64,000 bases of DNA from Echinicola soli. Its GTDB lineage: Bacteria > Bacteroidota > Bacteroidia > Cytophagales > Cyclobacteriaceae. Positions 39,211 through 47,667 of this stretch are shown here, piece by piece (positions within the stretch are counted from its first letter, which is position 1; each line of letters opens with the position of its first letter). Location of the stretch: positions 2,951,001-3,015,000 of the forward strand of contig NZ_CP041253.1 of NCBI RefSeq assembly GCF_006575665.1, in the 5' to 3' direction. The translations under genes and the position numbers were made by a program. Below the pieces are notes generated by a model that worked only from the letters and a program-made list of their open reading frames with translations, was not told where the DNA came from and did no database searches.

Positions 39211-40592
39211 TGAAAAATTTATTTGAAATGAAGAAATTATATAATACATACATATCTCTCTTCTTAGTTGTTCTCTTTTCATGTGAAAACACCCCTTTTG
39301 ATGAGCTGAACAATGATCCAACAGCATTGACAGAAGTAGACTTAAACCTCATGTTACCGGAGGTGCTGAGCTCTTCTATGTTCAATGAAGGTGGCGGTGG
39401 TCCAAGGGCAATTGGTATTATCATGCAGCAATTTATAGGGCTGGATGCGCAACAGATTGATTACACTCAGTATATACTTGGAACAGATCTCTTGAATAAT
39501 TATTGGAGAGGTGGCTTGTATGCCGGAGTGCTAAGAAGTTGTGATGTGATGATCAAGCAAGCCCAGCAAGAAGATGCTCCCTTCTATGAAGCCGTTGGGA
39601 AAGTGGTCATGGCCAATCAATATGGAATCAGTACCTCCTATTTTGGAAGTATGCCATTTACAGAAGCTCTTCAGGGTGCTGAAGTATTTCAGCCTAAATA
39701 CGATACGCAAGAAGCAGTCTATATGGGGGTCATTCAAATGCTTGACGAAGCTATAACAATTCTTTCAGGAGAACCGATCGGGTATGCAGGCGGGGATTTG
39801 ATTTATGATGGTAATGTCAAAAGATGGTTAAAGACTGCCAAAGCACTGAAAGCAAGATTCTTGATGCATCAGACTAAAAGGAATTCGTCAAATTATTCGG
39901 CGGCCCTGACTGAATTGGGCGGCGCATATACTTCCATAGAGGAGCAGTCGGATTTCCAGTTTGAAACCGCCCAGATTTCAAATTATTCGCTGGCAAAATT
40001 TGGTATAGAGAGACCTAGTACATTAGGGATAGACAGTAGATTTGCTGAAATGATGAAAGGAGATCCGAGACGGCCATTCTACATGTTCCAGGATGGTGAT
40101 GGAGTATGGCAATACTTTGGTAGTGATGCCAATTTGCCGTATTCCAAGAGTGATGCCAAAATACCGATGATTTCTTTTGCAGAGGTTAAATTTATGGAAG
40201 CAGAGGCATTATTAGAAACAGGTGCTGATCCGGCTATGGCCTTAAAAGAGGCTATTGTGGCTAGTTTCGACCAATGTGGTGCCGACGGAGGTGAAGCGTA
40301 TGCGGATGCGGTAATTACAGAAGGCATAGACAAAGAGACAATCATAGTCGAAGCCTATAAGGCGTATTATGGAACGGCTTTTCATGAAACTTGGGTGAAC
40401 TACAGGAGAACAGGTTTCCCAGTTCTGGAAGCTAACCCTAATGGATCCAATGGATTTAATCCTTCAGGTGTGGTGCCGAAGAGGTTTTTATATCCCGATA
40501 GTGAGTTTCAAACCAACATGGAAAATGTTACGGCAGCACAGAAGGCTCAAGACGGAGCTTTGTTGGATGTAGCGCTTTGGGCGTTTGAGTAA
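39210..40592 (+). CDS. SusD-like (SusD_2 type) outer-membrane lipoprotein
   Basis: A 460-residue lipoprotein of the SusD/RagB superfamily, second subgroup. The start codon overlaps the stop of the transporter in TAATG, so the pair is translationally coupled. A lipobox VVLFSCEN follows the second ATG at 39228. Features are FDELNNDPTALTEVDLN, YWRGGLYAGVLRSCDVM, ANQYGISTSYFGSMPFTEAL and WLKTAKALKARFLM. No enzyme genes follow, and a strong terminator lies 76 bp downstream, so this susCD pair has no linked degradative genes and its substrate (glycan, peptide or other) is unknown. Confidence 0.92.
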   Translation: MKNLFEMKKLYNTYISLFLVVLFSCENTPFDELNNDPTALTEVDLNLMLPEVLSSSMFNEGGGGPRAIGIIMQQFIGLDAQQIDYTQYILGTDLLNNYWRGGLYAGVLRSCDVMIKQAQQEDAPFYEAVGKVVMANQYGISTSYFGSMPFTEALQGAEVFQPKYDTQEAVYMGVIQMLDEAITILSGEPIGYAGGDLIYDGNVKRWLKTAKALKARFLMHQTKRNSSNYSAALTELGGAYTSIEEQSDFQFETAQISNYSLAKFGIERPSTLGIDSRFAEMMKGDPRRPFYMFQDGDGVWQYFGSDANLPYSKSDAKIPMISFAEVKFMEAEALLETGADPAMALKEAIVASFDQCGADGGEAYADAVITEGIDKETIIVEAYKAYYGTAFHETWVNYRRTGFPVLEANPNGSNGFNPSGVVPKRFLYPDSEFQTNMENVTAAQKAQDGALLDVALWAFE

Positions 40593-40667
40593 ACTTATTT
40601 TTGTTTTACACCTTATATTATGAATAAGGAATTACGGTAAAGCACATATGCGGTTGATTTAATTTTG

Positions 40668-40703
40668 AAAAGAACAGGTAGTGTCTATCTGTTCTTTTTT
40701 TTT
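40668..40703 (+). terminator. Rho-independent terminator after the second susD
   Basis: AAAAGAACAG (40668-40677) pairs with CTGTTCTTTT (40689-40698) and nine or more T follow. It ends the susC-susD transcript and may also act on the convergent 7TMR-DISM gene. Confidence 0.9.
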
Positions 40704-40826
40704 ACAATAATTGAATGGTATAAGTCTAACCACTTCAACCAACAGGAGGGTTTGTTTGACTATACAATAATTAATCAGGCAGTTAGACCATTCGACACAG
40801 TCCTGCTCAGTACTTTATGCTACTTT

Positions 40827-42722
40827 CTATTTTTTTCCGTTCACTTTTTCCTCCACTATGATCAGGATATCATCCCAATGTGGATTTTTGATATTATGGG
40901 CTTCGATATTTTGGCGGGTTTTTTTGCGGAAATTCCAAACAGTATTTTTACGGAGCTCCAGCAATTCAGCCAGTTCCTCCAATGTCCGTTTTTCCGTGTT
41001 TGCTATCAGCTCGTAAGCAATAAAAAATGCTTTTTCGAGCGGGAACTTGACGCCGTGGAAAATGGTGCCAGCAGTGACCGAGTCGATATGACCGCATTTC
41101 GAGCACCTTCTGGTAAAGAGTTTGGGGCCTTTGGAGCTTTTGCTGTTTCCACAATGCCTGCACTCATAGCCTTTGCCCCATTTGAATTCTTCCAGATAGC
41201 GAAGACAGGCAGATTGGTCAGGAAAGATGCGCTGAAATTCCTCGAAGGAAAGGAGTTTATTGCTCAGTCTGGCTTGGAAGGATTCCTTGATACTGCTTTT
41301 GAGTTTCCAGTTGTCTCTGTCCAGAAGTGAGTTGATGCGCTTAATCTCTTCGTCTTTTTCTGTCAGCTGCTGATTGTAGTCTTCCAGTAGCTTGTTTTTA
41401 TGCGCTAGTTCTTTAGTTCTTTCGCTTACTTTAACTTCCAGTTCCCTGTTGACTTTTTCCTTAAGGGCAAAATTATCTTCCATTTGCCTTATGGTTCTTC
41501 GCATCGCTCGGTCTCTATTGTCTTTTAGGATTTGGATGCGGTCGCCGAGTGCAAAGGTCAGCAATAGCATTTCCACCAAAAAGGCAAGATGAAGGCTATA
41601 GTAGACCAGTGTCATGTGTGGTATGATGGCGGCATTGACCAGTACTTTGACCACCACGCCGACAAATAGCACGCCATAGGCGATTACGAAGAATCGGGCC
41701 ACTTTATATCCCCTCGTCCAGATGTATACGCTGGCAAAGAAGATGAAGAAGAAGGGAATAATGTCATAATACCTGATCTCAAATAGCTTTGGATCCCAGA
41801 GCAGGGCAATAAGGAAAATAATGGATTTGATCGCCAAGATGATGATCAGGACTTTGTGAATCAGGGGAGATCGAAACCGTGTATTCAGAAACTTGATCGA
41901 GAACAATATGGCCCATAACACAATGGAGAAGCTAAAGACACCATTGGCAATTTGGTTCCATTTTGGGAAATTGGGCCATAGGTACTGGAACGCGATACCG
42001 TCTACACTAAGGGCATAGATCCCCACACTGATCAGGTAGAAGGTATAGTAGAGGTATTTGGTTTCTCTGATCACCGTATAGACGAGAAGATTGTAGAGAC
42101 CAATGATCAGGATCATGCCATAGAAGACTCCATAGGCAAAATACTCGTTTAATGCATAAAAGATAAAGCGATTGATCGAGCGGATGGCAATTCGTATGTC
42201 CGCTTTTTGGTGGGATTGGATTTTGACATAATAGTTGCTGATCCCATCACTGTTGTTGTTTATGAGCAATTCAAAGTTTTTATGCCTGAAATTCCTGGAA
42301 CCGAAGGGTATAGCGTCTCCCATAATGATTTCATCATATTCCCCCTCGCTATTGGGAGCATATACTTCCACCACATCAATGGTCTGATCGTAGAATTCCA
42401 TCAACCACTTTTTGGTGCTATTTGGGGTTTTGTCTATAGAAAGTTTTACCCAATAGGTATTGTCAATGTTAAATTTATTCTTGTTGAAAGATGGTCGGAT
42501 TTTGAAGTTATCTTGAAAATCAGGTTGGACAATATCTCCAAATTCCAAGGTGTTGGTAGTGTCTTCGAAGAATTCCAGCTGGGCAATGGAAAAAATACGT
42601 TCGTCCAGGCTATCGTCTATTTTAAGCGTAGAGCTACCGGAAATTCGCTGTGCGTGGGCGATGTGAATGCCTACCATTGCCGTGAAGATCAGTAGGGACA
42701 GCGTTAAAATGGTGTGCTTCAT
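40827..42722 (-). CDS. 7TMR-DISM receptor fused to IS1595-like transposase zinc ribbon and HTH
   Basis: A 631-residue membrane protein. A signal peptide (near AHAQRISG) is followed by an extracytoplasmic 7TMR-DISMED2 beta-domain (about residues 35-175; DNTYWVKLSIDKT, YYVKIQSHQKADIRIA), then seven membrane helices (about 185-395; YGVFYGMILIIGLYNLLVY, LVYYSLHLAFLVEMLLLTFA) and a long coiled coil (about 400-470). The usual output in this family is a histidine kinase, cyclase or HTH. Here the last 145 residues read like the N-terminal DNA-binding part of an IS1595/ISXO2 transposase: FPDQSACLRYLEEFKWGKGY, two CxxC pairs (C521/C524, C540/C543), SVTAGTIFHGVKFPLEKAFF and a helix-turn-helix (LEELAELLELRKNTVWNFRK). 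The transposase nuclease domain is absent. The whole frame is intact, with no sign of a recent insertion, so this looks like a settled fusion giving a membrane-bound DNA-binding regulator. Its targets are unknown. Confidence 0.85.
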   Translation of the reverse strand: MKHTILTLSLLIFTAMVGIHIAHAQRISGSSTLKIDDSLDERIFSIAQLEFFEDTTNTLEFGDIVQPDFQDNFKIRPSFNKNKFNIDNTYWVKLSIDKTPNSTKKWLMEFYDQTIDVVEVYAPNSEGEYDEIIMGDAIPFGSRNFRHKNFELLINNNSDGISNYYVKIQSHQKADIRIAIRSINRFIFYALNEYFAYGVFYGMILIIGLYNLLVYTVIRETKYLYYTFYLISVGIYALSVDGIAFQYLWPNFPKWNQIANGVFSFSIVLWAILFSIKFLNTRFRSPLIHKVLIIILAIKSIIFLIALLWDPKLFEIRYYDIIPFFFIFFASVYIWTRGYKVARFFVIAYGVLFVGVVVKVLVNAAIIPHMTLVYYSLHLAFLVEMLLLTFALGDRIQILKDNRDRAMRRTIRQMEDNFALKEKVNRELEVKVSERTKELAHKNKLLEDYNQQLTEKDEEIKRINSLLDRDNWKLKSSIKESFQARLSNKLLSFEEFQRIFPDQSACLRYLEEFKWGKGYECRHCGNSKSSKGPKLFTRRCSKCGHIDSVTAGTIFHGVKFPLEKAFFIAYELIANTEKRTLEELAELLELRKNTVWNFRKKTRQNIEAHNIKNPHWDDILIIVEEKVNGKK

Positions 42723-42862
42723 TAGGGTTGCGTTAGTTGTTTTTTTTCAGGCGATCTTTCCTTAAATTATACTGTGATAACGATTACATCTTCCCAAAGT
42801 TAAACAATTCCACTTATTGACTGGAGGTTTGGTGAAGAAGGATCACCTTTGATCGTGCAATT

Positions 42863-43759
42863 ATGATAAGAACAATAGATCCCCAAAAAGTTTCAGTAGG
42901 AGCATTTCATAGCTATATGTTAGGCGCAATAGCCCCCCGGCCAATTGCCTTTGTGAGCACCATGGACAGTGCCGGCCAGGTCAACCTGAGCCCGTTCAGT
43001 TTTTTTAATGCCTTTGGCTCCAATCCTCCTTTGGTGGTCTTTTCCCCGTCCAGAAGGGTCAGGGACAATACAACCAAGCATACGCTGGAAAACGTCAGGG
43101 AAGTCCCCGAAGTAGTTATTAATATCGTCAATTATAAGATGGTACAGCAGATGTCCTTGGCCAGCACGGAATACGAGAAGGGAATCAATGAATTTGTGAA
43201 AGTAGGACTGACAGAGACGAAATCCGTAAACGTAAAGCCGCCCAGGGTAAAAGAGGCCCCAGTTGCATTTGAATGTAAAGTACTCGAAGTCGTGCCGATT
43301 GGGCAAGAAGCTGGAGCCGCCAACTTGGTGATTTGTGAGATCCTTTTGGCACATATTGATGAGTCGGTATTGGATGAGAATGATCAGATCACGCCTGGTA
43401 AACTGGATGCGGTCGCCAGAATGGGAGGGGACTGGTATTGCAGGGCAAATGGGGAGGCACTTTTTAAAGTCAAAAAACCACTCAAGACAAAAGGGCTTGG
43501 GGTCGACCAGCTTCCGGAAAAAGTTCGGCTCAGTGTGGTGTTGACAGGGAATGACCTGGGAAAACTGGGGAATGTGGAAAGCTTCCCTGATGAAGTAGCC
43601 ATCTATGATTACGCCCGACGACCAGAGATCGAAGAAATGTTGGTCAGGTTTCAAAATGACAAAGAGAGCTTGATCTTTCATCTCCATGAGTATGCTAAGG
43701 AACTGCTGGAAGAGGATAAGGTTGAAGAAGCTTGGTTGGTTTTGTTGCAGGTAGAGTAG
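42863..43759 (+). CDS. Flavin reductase-like FMN-binding protein
   Basis: A 298-residue cytosolic protein of the flavin reductase/FMN-binding split-barrel family. GAIAPRPIAFVSTMDSAGQ, LSPFSFFNAFGSNPPLVVFSP and DNTTKHTLENVREVPEVVINIV match the FMN-binding core; EAPVAFECKVLEVVPIG follows. The C-terminal about 90 residues extend beyond the core domain and are helical and acidic. The family includes reductases that supply FMNH2 to monooxygenases, but no partner is adjacent. Start at 42863 fits the family N-terminus. Confidence 0.87.
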   Translation: MIRTIDPQKVSVGAFHSYMLGAIAPRPIAFVSTMDSAGQVNLSPFSFFNAFGSNPPLVVFSPSRRVRDNTTKHTLENVREVPEVVINIVNYKMVQQMSLASTEYEKGINEFVKVGLTETKSVNVKPPRVKEAPVAFECKVLEVVPIGQEAGAANLVICEILLAHIDESVLDENDQITPGKLDAVARMGGDWYCRANGEALFKVKKPLKTKGLGVDQLPEKVRLSVVLTGNDLGKLGNVESFPDEVAIYDYARRPEIEEMLVRFQNDKESLIFHLHEYAKELLEEDKVEEAWLVLLQVE

Positions 43760-43796
43760 TTTAGTGCGCAAGTGTATAAATTGGTTTTTTATGTGT

Positions 43797-43847
43797 TTTG
43801 TTTTTGTTGAACTAATATTTTTATATTTGTGTACCTTATATGGTACA
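43797..43847 (+). promoter_or_regulatory. Promoter and palindromic operator of the antitoxin gene
   Basis: TTTG (43797-43800) and TATATTTG (43822-43829) form a Bacteroidota-type promoter with 21-nt spacing. Directly after it TGTACC-TTATAT-GGTACA (43830-43847) is an inverted repeat with six-base arms, close to the TGTACA core known from YefM-YoeB operators. It lies at the expected transcription start, 16 bp before the antitoxin ATG, and is well placed for autorepression. Confidence 0.65.
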
Positions 43848-43863
43848 TGATAAATAAAGCAAT

Positions 43864-44115
43864 ATGTTAGTGATCAGTTCAAGAGAGTTTAGAGACAATC
43901 AGAAAAAATACCTGGATATGGTGGATAATAACCAACATATCATAATCCAGCGAGGAAAAGACAAAGCGTATGTGCTTTCTCCAGTGAGCGAGTCAGATGA
44001 GTATTTTATGGATCCCAAGGTTAAGGAACATGTTTTAAAGGGAATTGCCCAGCATAAAGCGGGAAAAACAACAAAGGTTGACCCTCAGGACTTTGACAAG
44101 CTTCTTGGGCTATGA
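43864..44115 (+). CDS. Phd/YefM-family antitoxin
   Basis: An 83-residue antitoxin. The N-terminal dimerising and DNA-binding fold is visible as VISSREFRDNQKKYLDMV and IIIQRGKDKAYVLSPV. The C-terminal tail (about residues 50-83, MDPKVKEHVLKGIAQHKAG onward) would wrap the toxin and block it. Its last codons overlap the toxin start in ATGA, the usual translational coupling. The gene is intact, while the toxin downstream is not. Confidence 0.88.
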   Translation: MLVISSREFRDNQKKYLDMVDNNQHIIIQRGKDKAYVLSPVSESDEYFMDPKVKEHVLKGIAQHKAGKTTKVDPQDFDKLLGL

Positions 44116-44387
44116 TTTACGAAATAGCCTTCACTGATGAAGCGTTAGAAGATATATCAAAGCTCAAAAAAGCAGGGAATTTAGCAGTGATTAAAAAATA
44201 AGACGTTTACTTGATGAGTTGAAAATCCATCCTTAATGATGGTACTGGAAAGCCAGAAAGGCTCAAGCACGATTATCATGGCTATTGGTCACGTAGAATT
44301 AACAGGGAGCACCACTTGGTATATGCGATTGAAGAAGGTAGAGTAGTGGTTACCATTGTTTCAGCATATGGGTATTATGAAAGGTGA
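44112..44387 (+). pseudogene. YoeB/RelE-family toxin, frameshifted
   Basis: The frame begins MIYEIAFTDEALEDISKLKK and meets TAA at 44199 after IKK. Adding one A to the A-run there restores IRRLLDELKIHP in the next frame; near 44231-44240 one extra base returns to the original frame, which then reads GTGKPERLKHDYHGYWSRRI, NREHHLVYAIEEG and a C-terminal AYGYYER. So one deletion and one insertion of a base disrupt a family-typical 90-residue mRNA interferase. As read, only the first 29 residues would be made, so the toxin should be dead. Confidence 0.82.
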
Positions 44388-44433
44388 CGAATAATCTCTT
44401 GAGCTTTTTTGCTTTTATCCTATAGAAAGAACT

Positions 44434-45132
44434 TCATTTTATAATTTCTGTAGTCTTGGAATCCAGTAATTTTCCTTTTTCACATTTAAGAATTCTGTAG
44501 GGGTATTTGTTGAGCAAATCATGGTTATGAGTGGCCATAAGTACTGCCGTTCCCTGTTTGTTGATTTCTTGAAAGAGCTTAAAGATACCATCGGCCACTT
44601 CTGGGTCGAGATTTCCGGTAGGTTCATCAGCCAGGAGGATGGAAGGGTGATTGAGCAGGGCACGGGCAATGACTACACGCTGCTGTTCGCCACCGGAAAG
44701 CTGATGGGGCATTTTGGTCGCTGCACCACCTAGTCCGACCCGCATGAGCACCTCTACCATTCTGGTTTTCATCTTGGATTTGTCCTTCCAACCAGTGGCA
44801 CGCATGACGAAATAAAGGTTTTCGGCAACCGTCCTATCTGTAAAGAGTTGAAAGTCCTGAAACACGATTCCAAGTTTTCTCCGGAGGAAGGGGACTTCTT
44901 TGGTTTTGATCTTCTGAAGGTCATATCCAACGATTTTACCATAGCCCATTTTCAGGGGCAGATCGGCATAAAGCGTTTTTAGCAAGGAACTTTTGCCGCT
45001 GCCAGTTCTTCCGATTAGAAAAACAAATTCATCTTTATCAATATCAAAGGAAACATCTTGTAAGATAGCAGTAATGCCTTGGAAGATGCAGGCCTTATCA
45101 AGGCGGACAACAGGTTCACTGGAAAATACCAT
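44434..45132 (-). CDS. ftsE: Cell-division ABC-type ATP-binding protein FtsE
   Basis: A 232-residue ABC ATPase. Walker A is GRTGSGKSSL, the Q-loop region is LGIVFQDFQLF, the signature is LSGGEQQRV and Walker B is SILLADEPTGNLDPE, with the H-switch in MATHNHDLL. The short coupling region and family likeness indicate FtsE, which with FtsX controls peptidoglycan hydrolases at the division site. ftsX is not adjacent. A lolD or general lipoprotein exporter ATPase would look similar, but FtsE is favoured. It follows a small conserved gene by 5 bp. Confidence 0.85.
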   Translation of the reverse strand: MVFSSEPVVRLDKACIFQGITAILQDVSFDIDKDEFVFLIGRTGSGKSSLLKTLYADLPLKMGYGKIVGYDLQKIKTKEVPFLRRKLGIVFQDFQLFTDRTVAENLYFVMRATGWKDKSKMKTRMVEVLMRVGLGGAATKMPHQLSGGEQQRVVIARALLNHPSILLADEPTGNLDPEVADGIFKLFQEINKQGTAVLMATHNHDLLNKYPYRILKCEKGKLLDSKTTEIIK

Positions 45133-45137
45133 ATTTT

Positions 45138-45341
45138 TTACAGTTCTAGCTTTTGTAATTTACCAAAGGGGAGTTCTCGGATCAAACTTTCCATTTCTTC
45201 TTCTTTCCCTTCCAAACCAAATTTTTCCAGGTTTTTGAGTGGGCGATCAGCTCTAAAATAAGCTACAAGCACAAAGTTTTCATCCCTGATTTGAATGTAA
45301 TCGGGTATTTTGGCTTTGCCCTTGACCTTGATGATATACAT
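45138..45341 (-). CDS. Small conserved protein upstream of ftsE
   Basis: A 67-residue basic/acidic protein (MYIIKVKGKAKIPDYIQIRD at its start), ending 5 bp before ftsE on the same strand, so the two are co-transcribed. No signal peptide or membrane segment is seen. I recall similar small proteins next to ftsE in other Bacteroidota, but do not know a function. Confidence 0.7.
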   Translation of the reverse strand: MYIIKVKGKAKIPDYIQIRDENFVLVAYFRADRPLKNLEKFGLEGKEEEMESLIRELPFGKLQKLEL

Positions 45342-45587
45342 AAGAATAATTGGCTGTGTTTAGAAGACGAAATTTAAATGATAACGCTATGAGATAAAAA
45401 TATTATGCTAATTTAAAATGAGAAATCATAAATTATTGAAGGATGGAATTTGGAACTAAGCAATATTTCTGGCGGAGAAAGGTATCCGTTCATGTGATAT
45501 GTCGCCACGAAGTCGCCAAGACATGAAGTGTTTTGTAGGAGTATTCCAAATTTCATGGAAAACAAACAGTCTTGGGCCTTAGAGCTT

Positions 45588-46190
45588 TGTGGCTTACACG
45601 CATCTTATTCGTTACCAAGCTAGCCCATCTAACGGCGGGGCAGACCCACTGACATTGATATACCACTTAATAAGAAAAGACCCAAACCTCTATGCCGCCC
45701 GTGCTTTAACAAGTGGCCTGCTTTTTTTGCCACGAAGGCTCGAAGTCACAAAGTGAATTGGTTGGGAAGTGTCGTGCAGTCTGCACCTTTGTTTCCCCAA
45801 AAAAAATAGTGCCTTGGTGACTTTGTGGTTTACCGTATCTTATTCGTTACCAAGCTAGCCCATCTAACGGCGGGGCAGACCCACTGACATTGATATACCA
45901 CTTAATAAGAAAAGACCCAAACCTCTATGCCGCCCGTGCTTTAACAAGTGGCCTGCTTTTTTTGCCACGAAGGCTCGAAGTCACAAAGTGGATTGGTTGG
46001 GAAGTGTCGTGCAGTCTGCACCTTTGTTTCCCGAAAAAATAGTGCCTTGGTGACTTTGTGGCTTACACGCATCTTATTCGTTACCAAGCTAGCCCATCTA
46101 ACGGCGGGGCAGACCAATTGGCATTGATATACCACTTAATAAGAAAAGAACCGACCCTTTATGCCACCCGTGCTTTAACAAGTGTTGAGT
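45588..46190. repeat. Tandem array of a 234-235-bp unit, two and a half copies
   Basis: Three starts of the same unit are at about 45588, 45825 and 46057. Each has CATCTTATTCGTTACCAAGC-like text, TAGCCCATCTAACGGCGGGG, TTAATAAGAAAAGA and CCCGTGCTTTAACAAGTG. Copies 1 and 2 are nearly identical; copy 3 has diverged (GGCATTGATATACC, GAACCGACCC) and stops after AACAAGTG. Inside each unit GGCGGGGCA faces TGCCGCCC, and GCCACGAAGGCTCGAAG faces CTTGGTGACTTTGTGG, so each unit folds into two hairpins. Confidence 0.85.
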
Positions 46191-46458
46191 TAAAAACTCA
46201 CTGCTTGCGGTTCCGCTGCACAGCTGCTGGAACAATAGGGTATACCGTAGCGGTGCTACGCTCACACCTCCAAACCAACTGATTTTCATGAAGCTCTTTC
46301 CGATATTCCTCGAAGGATTTCGGGACAGGCTACTACAATTTCATAAAGCGGGTTGTGCGGTGCCTGTGTTCCTCTACCTATTGCTACAGTATAAAATAAA
46401 ATGATCATTTACGAACATCAGCGAATATCTGCCCAATCTGCAATATCTGCTTGCTATC

Positions 46459-46505
46459 AAAAAAAAAACCACCACCCCGAGCATCATTCGATGACAGGAT
46501 GGTGG
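46459..46505 (-). terminator. Rho-independent terminator of the transaldolase gene
   Basis: On the minus strand CCACCATCC pairs with GGGTGGTGG around a loop and is followed by a run of at least eight U. It begins 24 bp past the stop codon. Confidence 0.85.
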
Positions 46506-46528
46506 AAAAATATAAAGCTTTCCTCAGT

Positions 46529-47188
46529 TTATTTTCCTGCTGCCTTAGCGTGGTCTGCCAAGAATTTAGCAAGCCCTGAGTCTGTAAGTGGATGGTTTAG
46601 TAAACCAGTGATCACTTTCAGTGGACAAGTGATCACGTCCGCACCGATTTCGGCACATTTGATCAGGTGCATAGTGTGTCTCAAGGAAGCAGCCAATACC
46701 TGGGTATCGTAGCCGTAGTTTTGATAGATATGGACGATCTGCTCTATCAGGTCTAGTCCATCAAAAGAAATGTCATCTAGACGGCCGATAAACGGAGAAA
46801 GGTAGGTAGCGCCTGCTTTTGCTGCCAAGATTGCCTGACCTGCAGAAAACACCAAGGTACAGTTGGTTCTGATGCCTTCACCGCTGAAGTACTTGATAGC
46901 TTTCACACCATCTTTGATCATGGGAACCTTTACGACAATCTTGTCGTCTATTTTGGCAAGTTCTTTACCTTCTTTGACCATGCCGTCAAAATCGGTAGAA
47001 ATAACTTCTGCACTTACCTTGTCATCTACGATGTCACAAATGGCTTTGTAGTGAGCTCTTACGTTATCGTCTCCTGTGATGCCTTCTTTGGCCATCAGGG
47101 AGGGGTTAGTGGTTACACCATCCAGTACACCTAGGTCATAGGCTTCTTTGATTTCATCGAGATTGGCGGTGTCAATAAAGAATTTCAT
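46529..47188 (-). CDS. fsa: Transaldolase / fructose-6-phosphate aldolase (FSA/TalC type)
   Basis: A 219-residue short transaldolase. The start at 47188 ([20 protein letters not shown]) matches the family exactly; the frame continues upstream to 47281 without likeness. Key features are [12 protein letters not shown], the Schiff-base lysine in [30 protein letters not shown] and SPFIGRLDD. In this family members act as transaldolase in the pentose phosphate pathway or as fructose-6-phosphate aldolase. An Arg/Gln check in the active site, which I did not complete, would separate them. Cytosolic. Confidence 0.93.
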   Translation of the reverse strand: MKFFIDTANLDEIKEAYDLGVLDGVTTNPSLMAKEGITGDDNVRAHYKAICDIVDDKVSAEVISTDFDGMVKEGKELAKIDDKIVVKVPMIKDGVKAIKYFSGEGIRTNCTLVFSAGQAILAAKAGATYLSPFIGRLDDISFDGLDLIEQIVHIYQNYGYDTQVLAASLRHTMHLIKCAEIGADVITCPLKVITGLLNHPLTDSGLAKFLADHAKAAGK

Positions 47189-47440
47189 TTGTAAAACGGT
47201 TTTTTGGTTTTGATGAATATGGTTGGTCATTGCCTGTGTTGACCGACAATGACAATTAATACAATCCGCAAATTTTACCAAATATTATAGTAAAATGCTA
47301 AAAGAACACTCATTGCTTTCCTTTTGAAAGCGATATTTTACCTGATTAATCCCTTTAGAGTGGTAAAGTTAGGTGTTTATTTTGAAAGATGGTTAAAAAT
47401 AATAAATGTATTTTTTACATTTATAAAAAAAGGCAAAAAA

Positions 47441-47524
47441 GAAGCGGCATCGCACCGCTACAACCGCCTACCCTTGCTTCCTTCCGGACCTGGGGGATTT
47501 GGCAGGAGCTGGTCGTGCCGCTTG
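47441..47524 (-). ncRNA. ffs: Signal recognition particle RNA, small bacterial (4.5S) type
   Basis: Read on the minus strand, the conserved apical loop CAGGTCCGGAAGGAAGCA is present (plus-strand 47474-47491) inside a long imperfect hairpin whose ends AAGCGGCA and TGCCGCTT pair. A run of T follows the 3' end (CTTCTTTTTTG). About 84 nt is short but normal for this type. It binds Ffh for co-translational membrane targeting. Confidence 0.95.
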
Positions 47525-47528
47525 AGTA

Positions 47529-47559
47529 CAAAGGTACGTCAAAAACTTTCCCGTACAAA
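47529..47559 (-). promoter_or_regulatory. Promoter of the SRP RNA gene
   Basis: On the minus strand TTTG (47556-47559) and TACCTTTG (47529-47536) are separated by 19 nt, matching the Bacteroidota consensus TTTG/TAnnTTTG. The predicted start, five to six bases downstream, coincides with the 5' end of the RNA at 47524. Confidence 0.75.
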
Positions 47560-47667
47560 ACTCCAGGCCAAAATAAATCGTCTCCTTTATTAAAGTATTC
47601 AAAATCAACTGAAAAATCTTTGGCAATATTATTGCGGATGTATCGTTAATTAAAAATTTTAAGTATT

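Larger units (their letters stand above)
45342..46528. other. Long intergenic region rich in repeats
   Basis: 1187 bp without a convincing gene. The core is a tandem array (45588-46190). The flanks contain text such as GCCACGAAGTCGCCAAGACA (45504-45523) and GATTTCGGGACAGGCTA (46318-46334), both of dispersed-repeat type. Short open frames in the region are just the repeats read in frame and have no start signals in common. Confidence 0.7.

Noticed and set aside
40827..41330. A separate IS1595-family insertion sequence at this place
   Set aside because: The zinc ribbon and HTH are in one uninterrupted frame with the receptor, and no nuclease domain was seen. I noticed no terminal inverted repeats or target duplications, though I did not search for them systematically.
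42920..43771. Long open frame (283 codons) opposite the flavin reductase gene
   Set aside because: It mirrors the real gene, and its translation has no domain or signal sequence.
45588..46190. The repeat units as integron attC sites (ATCTAAC followed by an inner dyad)
   Set aside because: The left core fits RYYYAAC, but no GTTRRRY core follows the right arm, there is no integrase gene, and the units do not flank cassettes.
46058..46282. 74-codon open frame in the repeat array
   Set aside because: It is the third repeat unit read through into unrelated sequence; the other copies end differently in the same frame.
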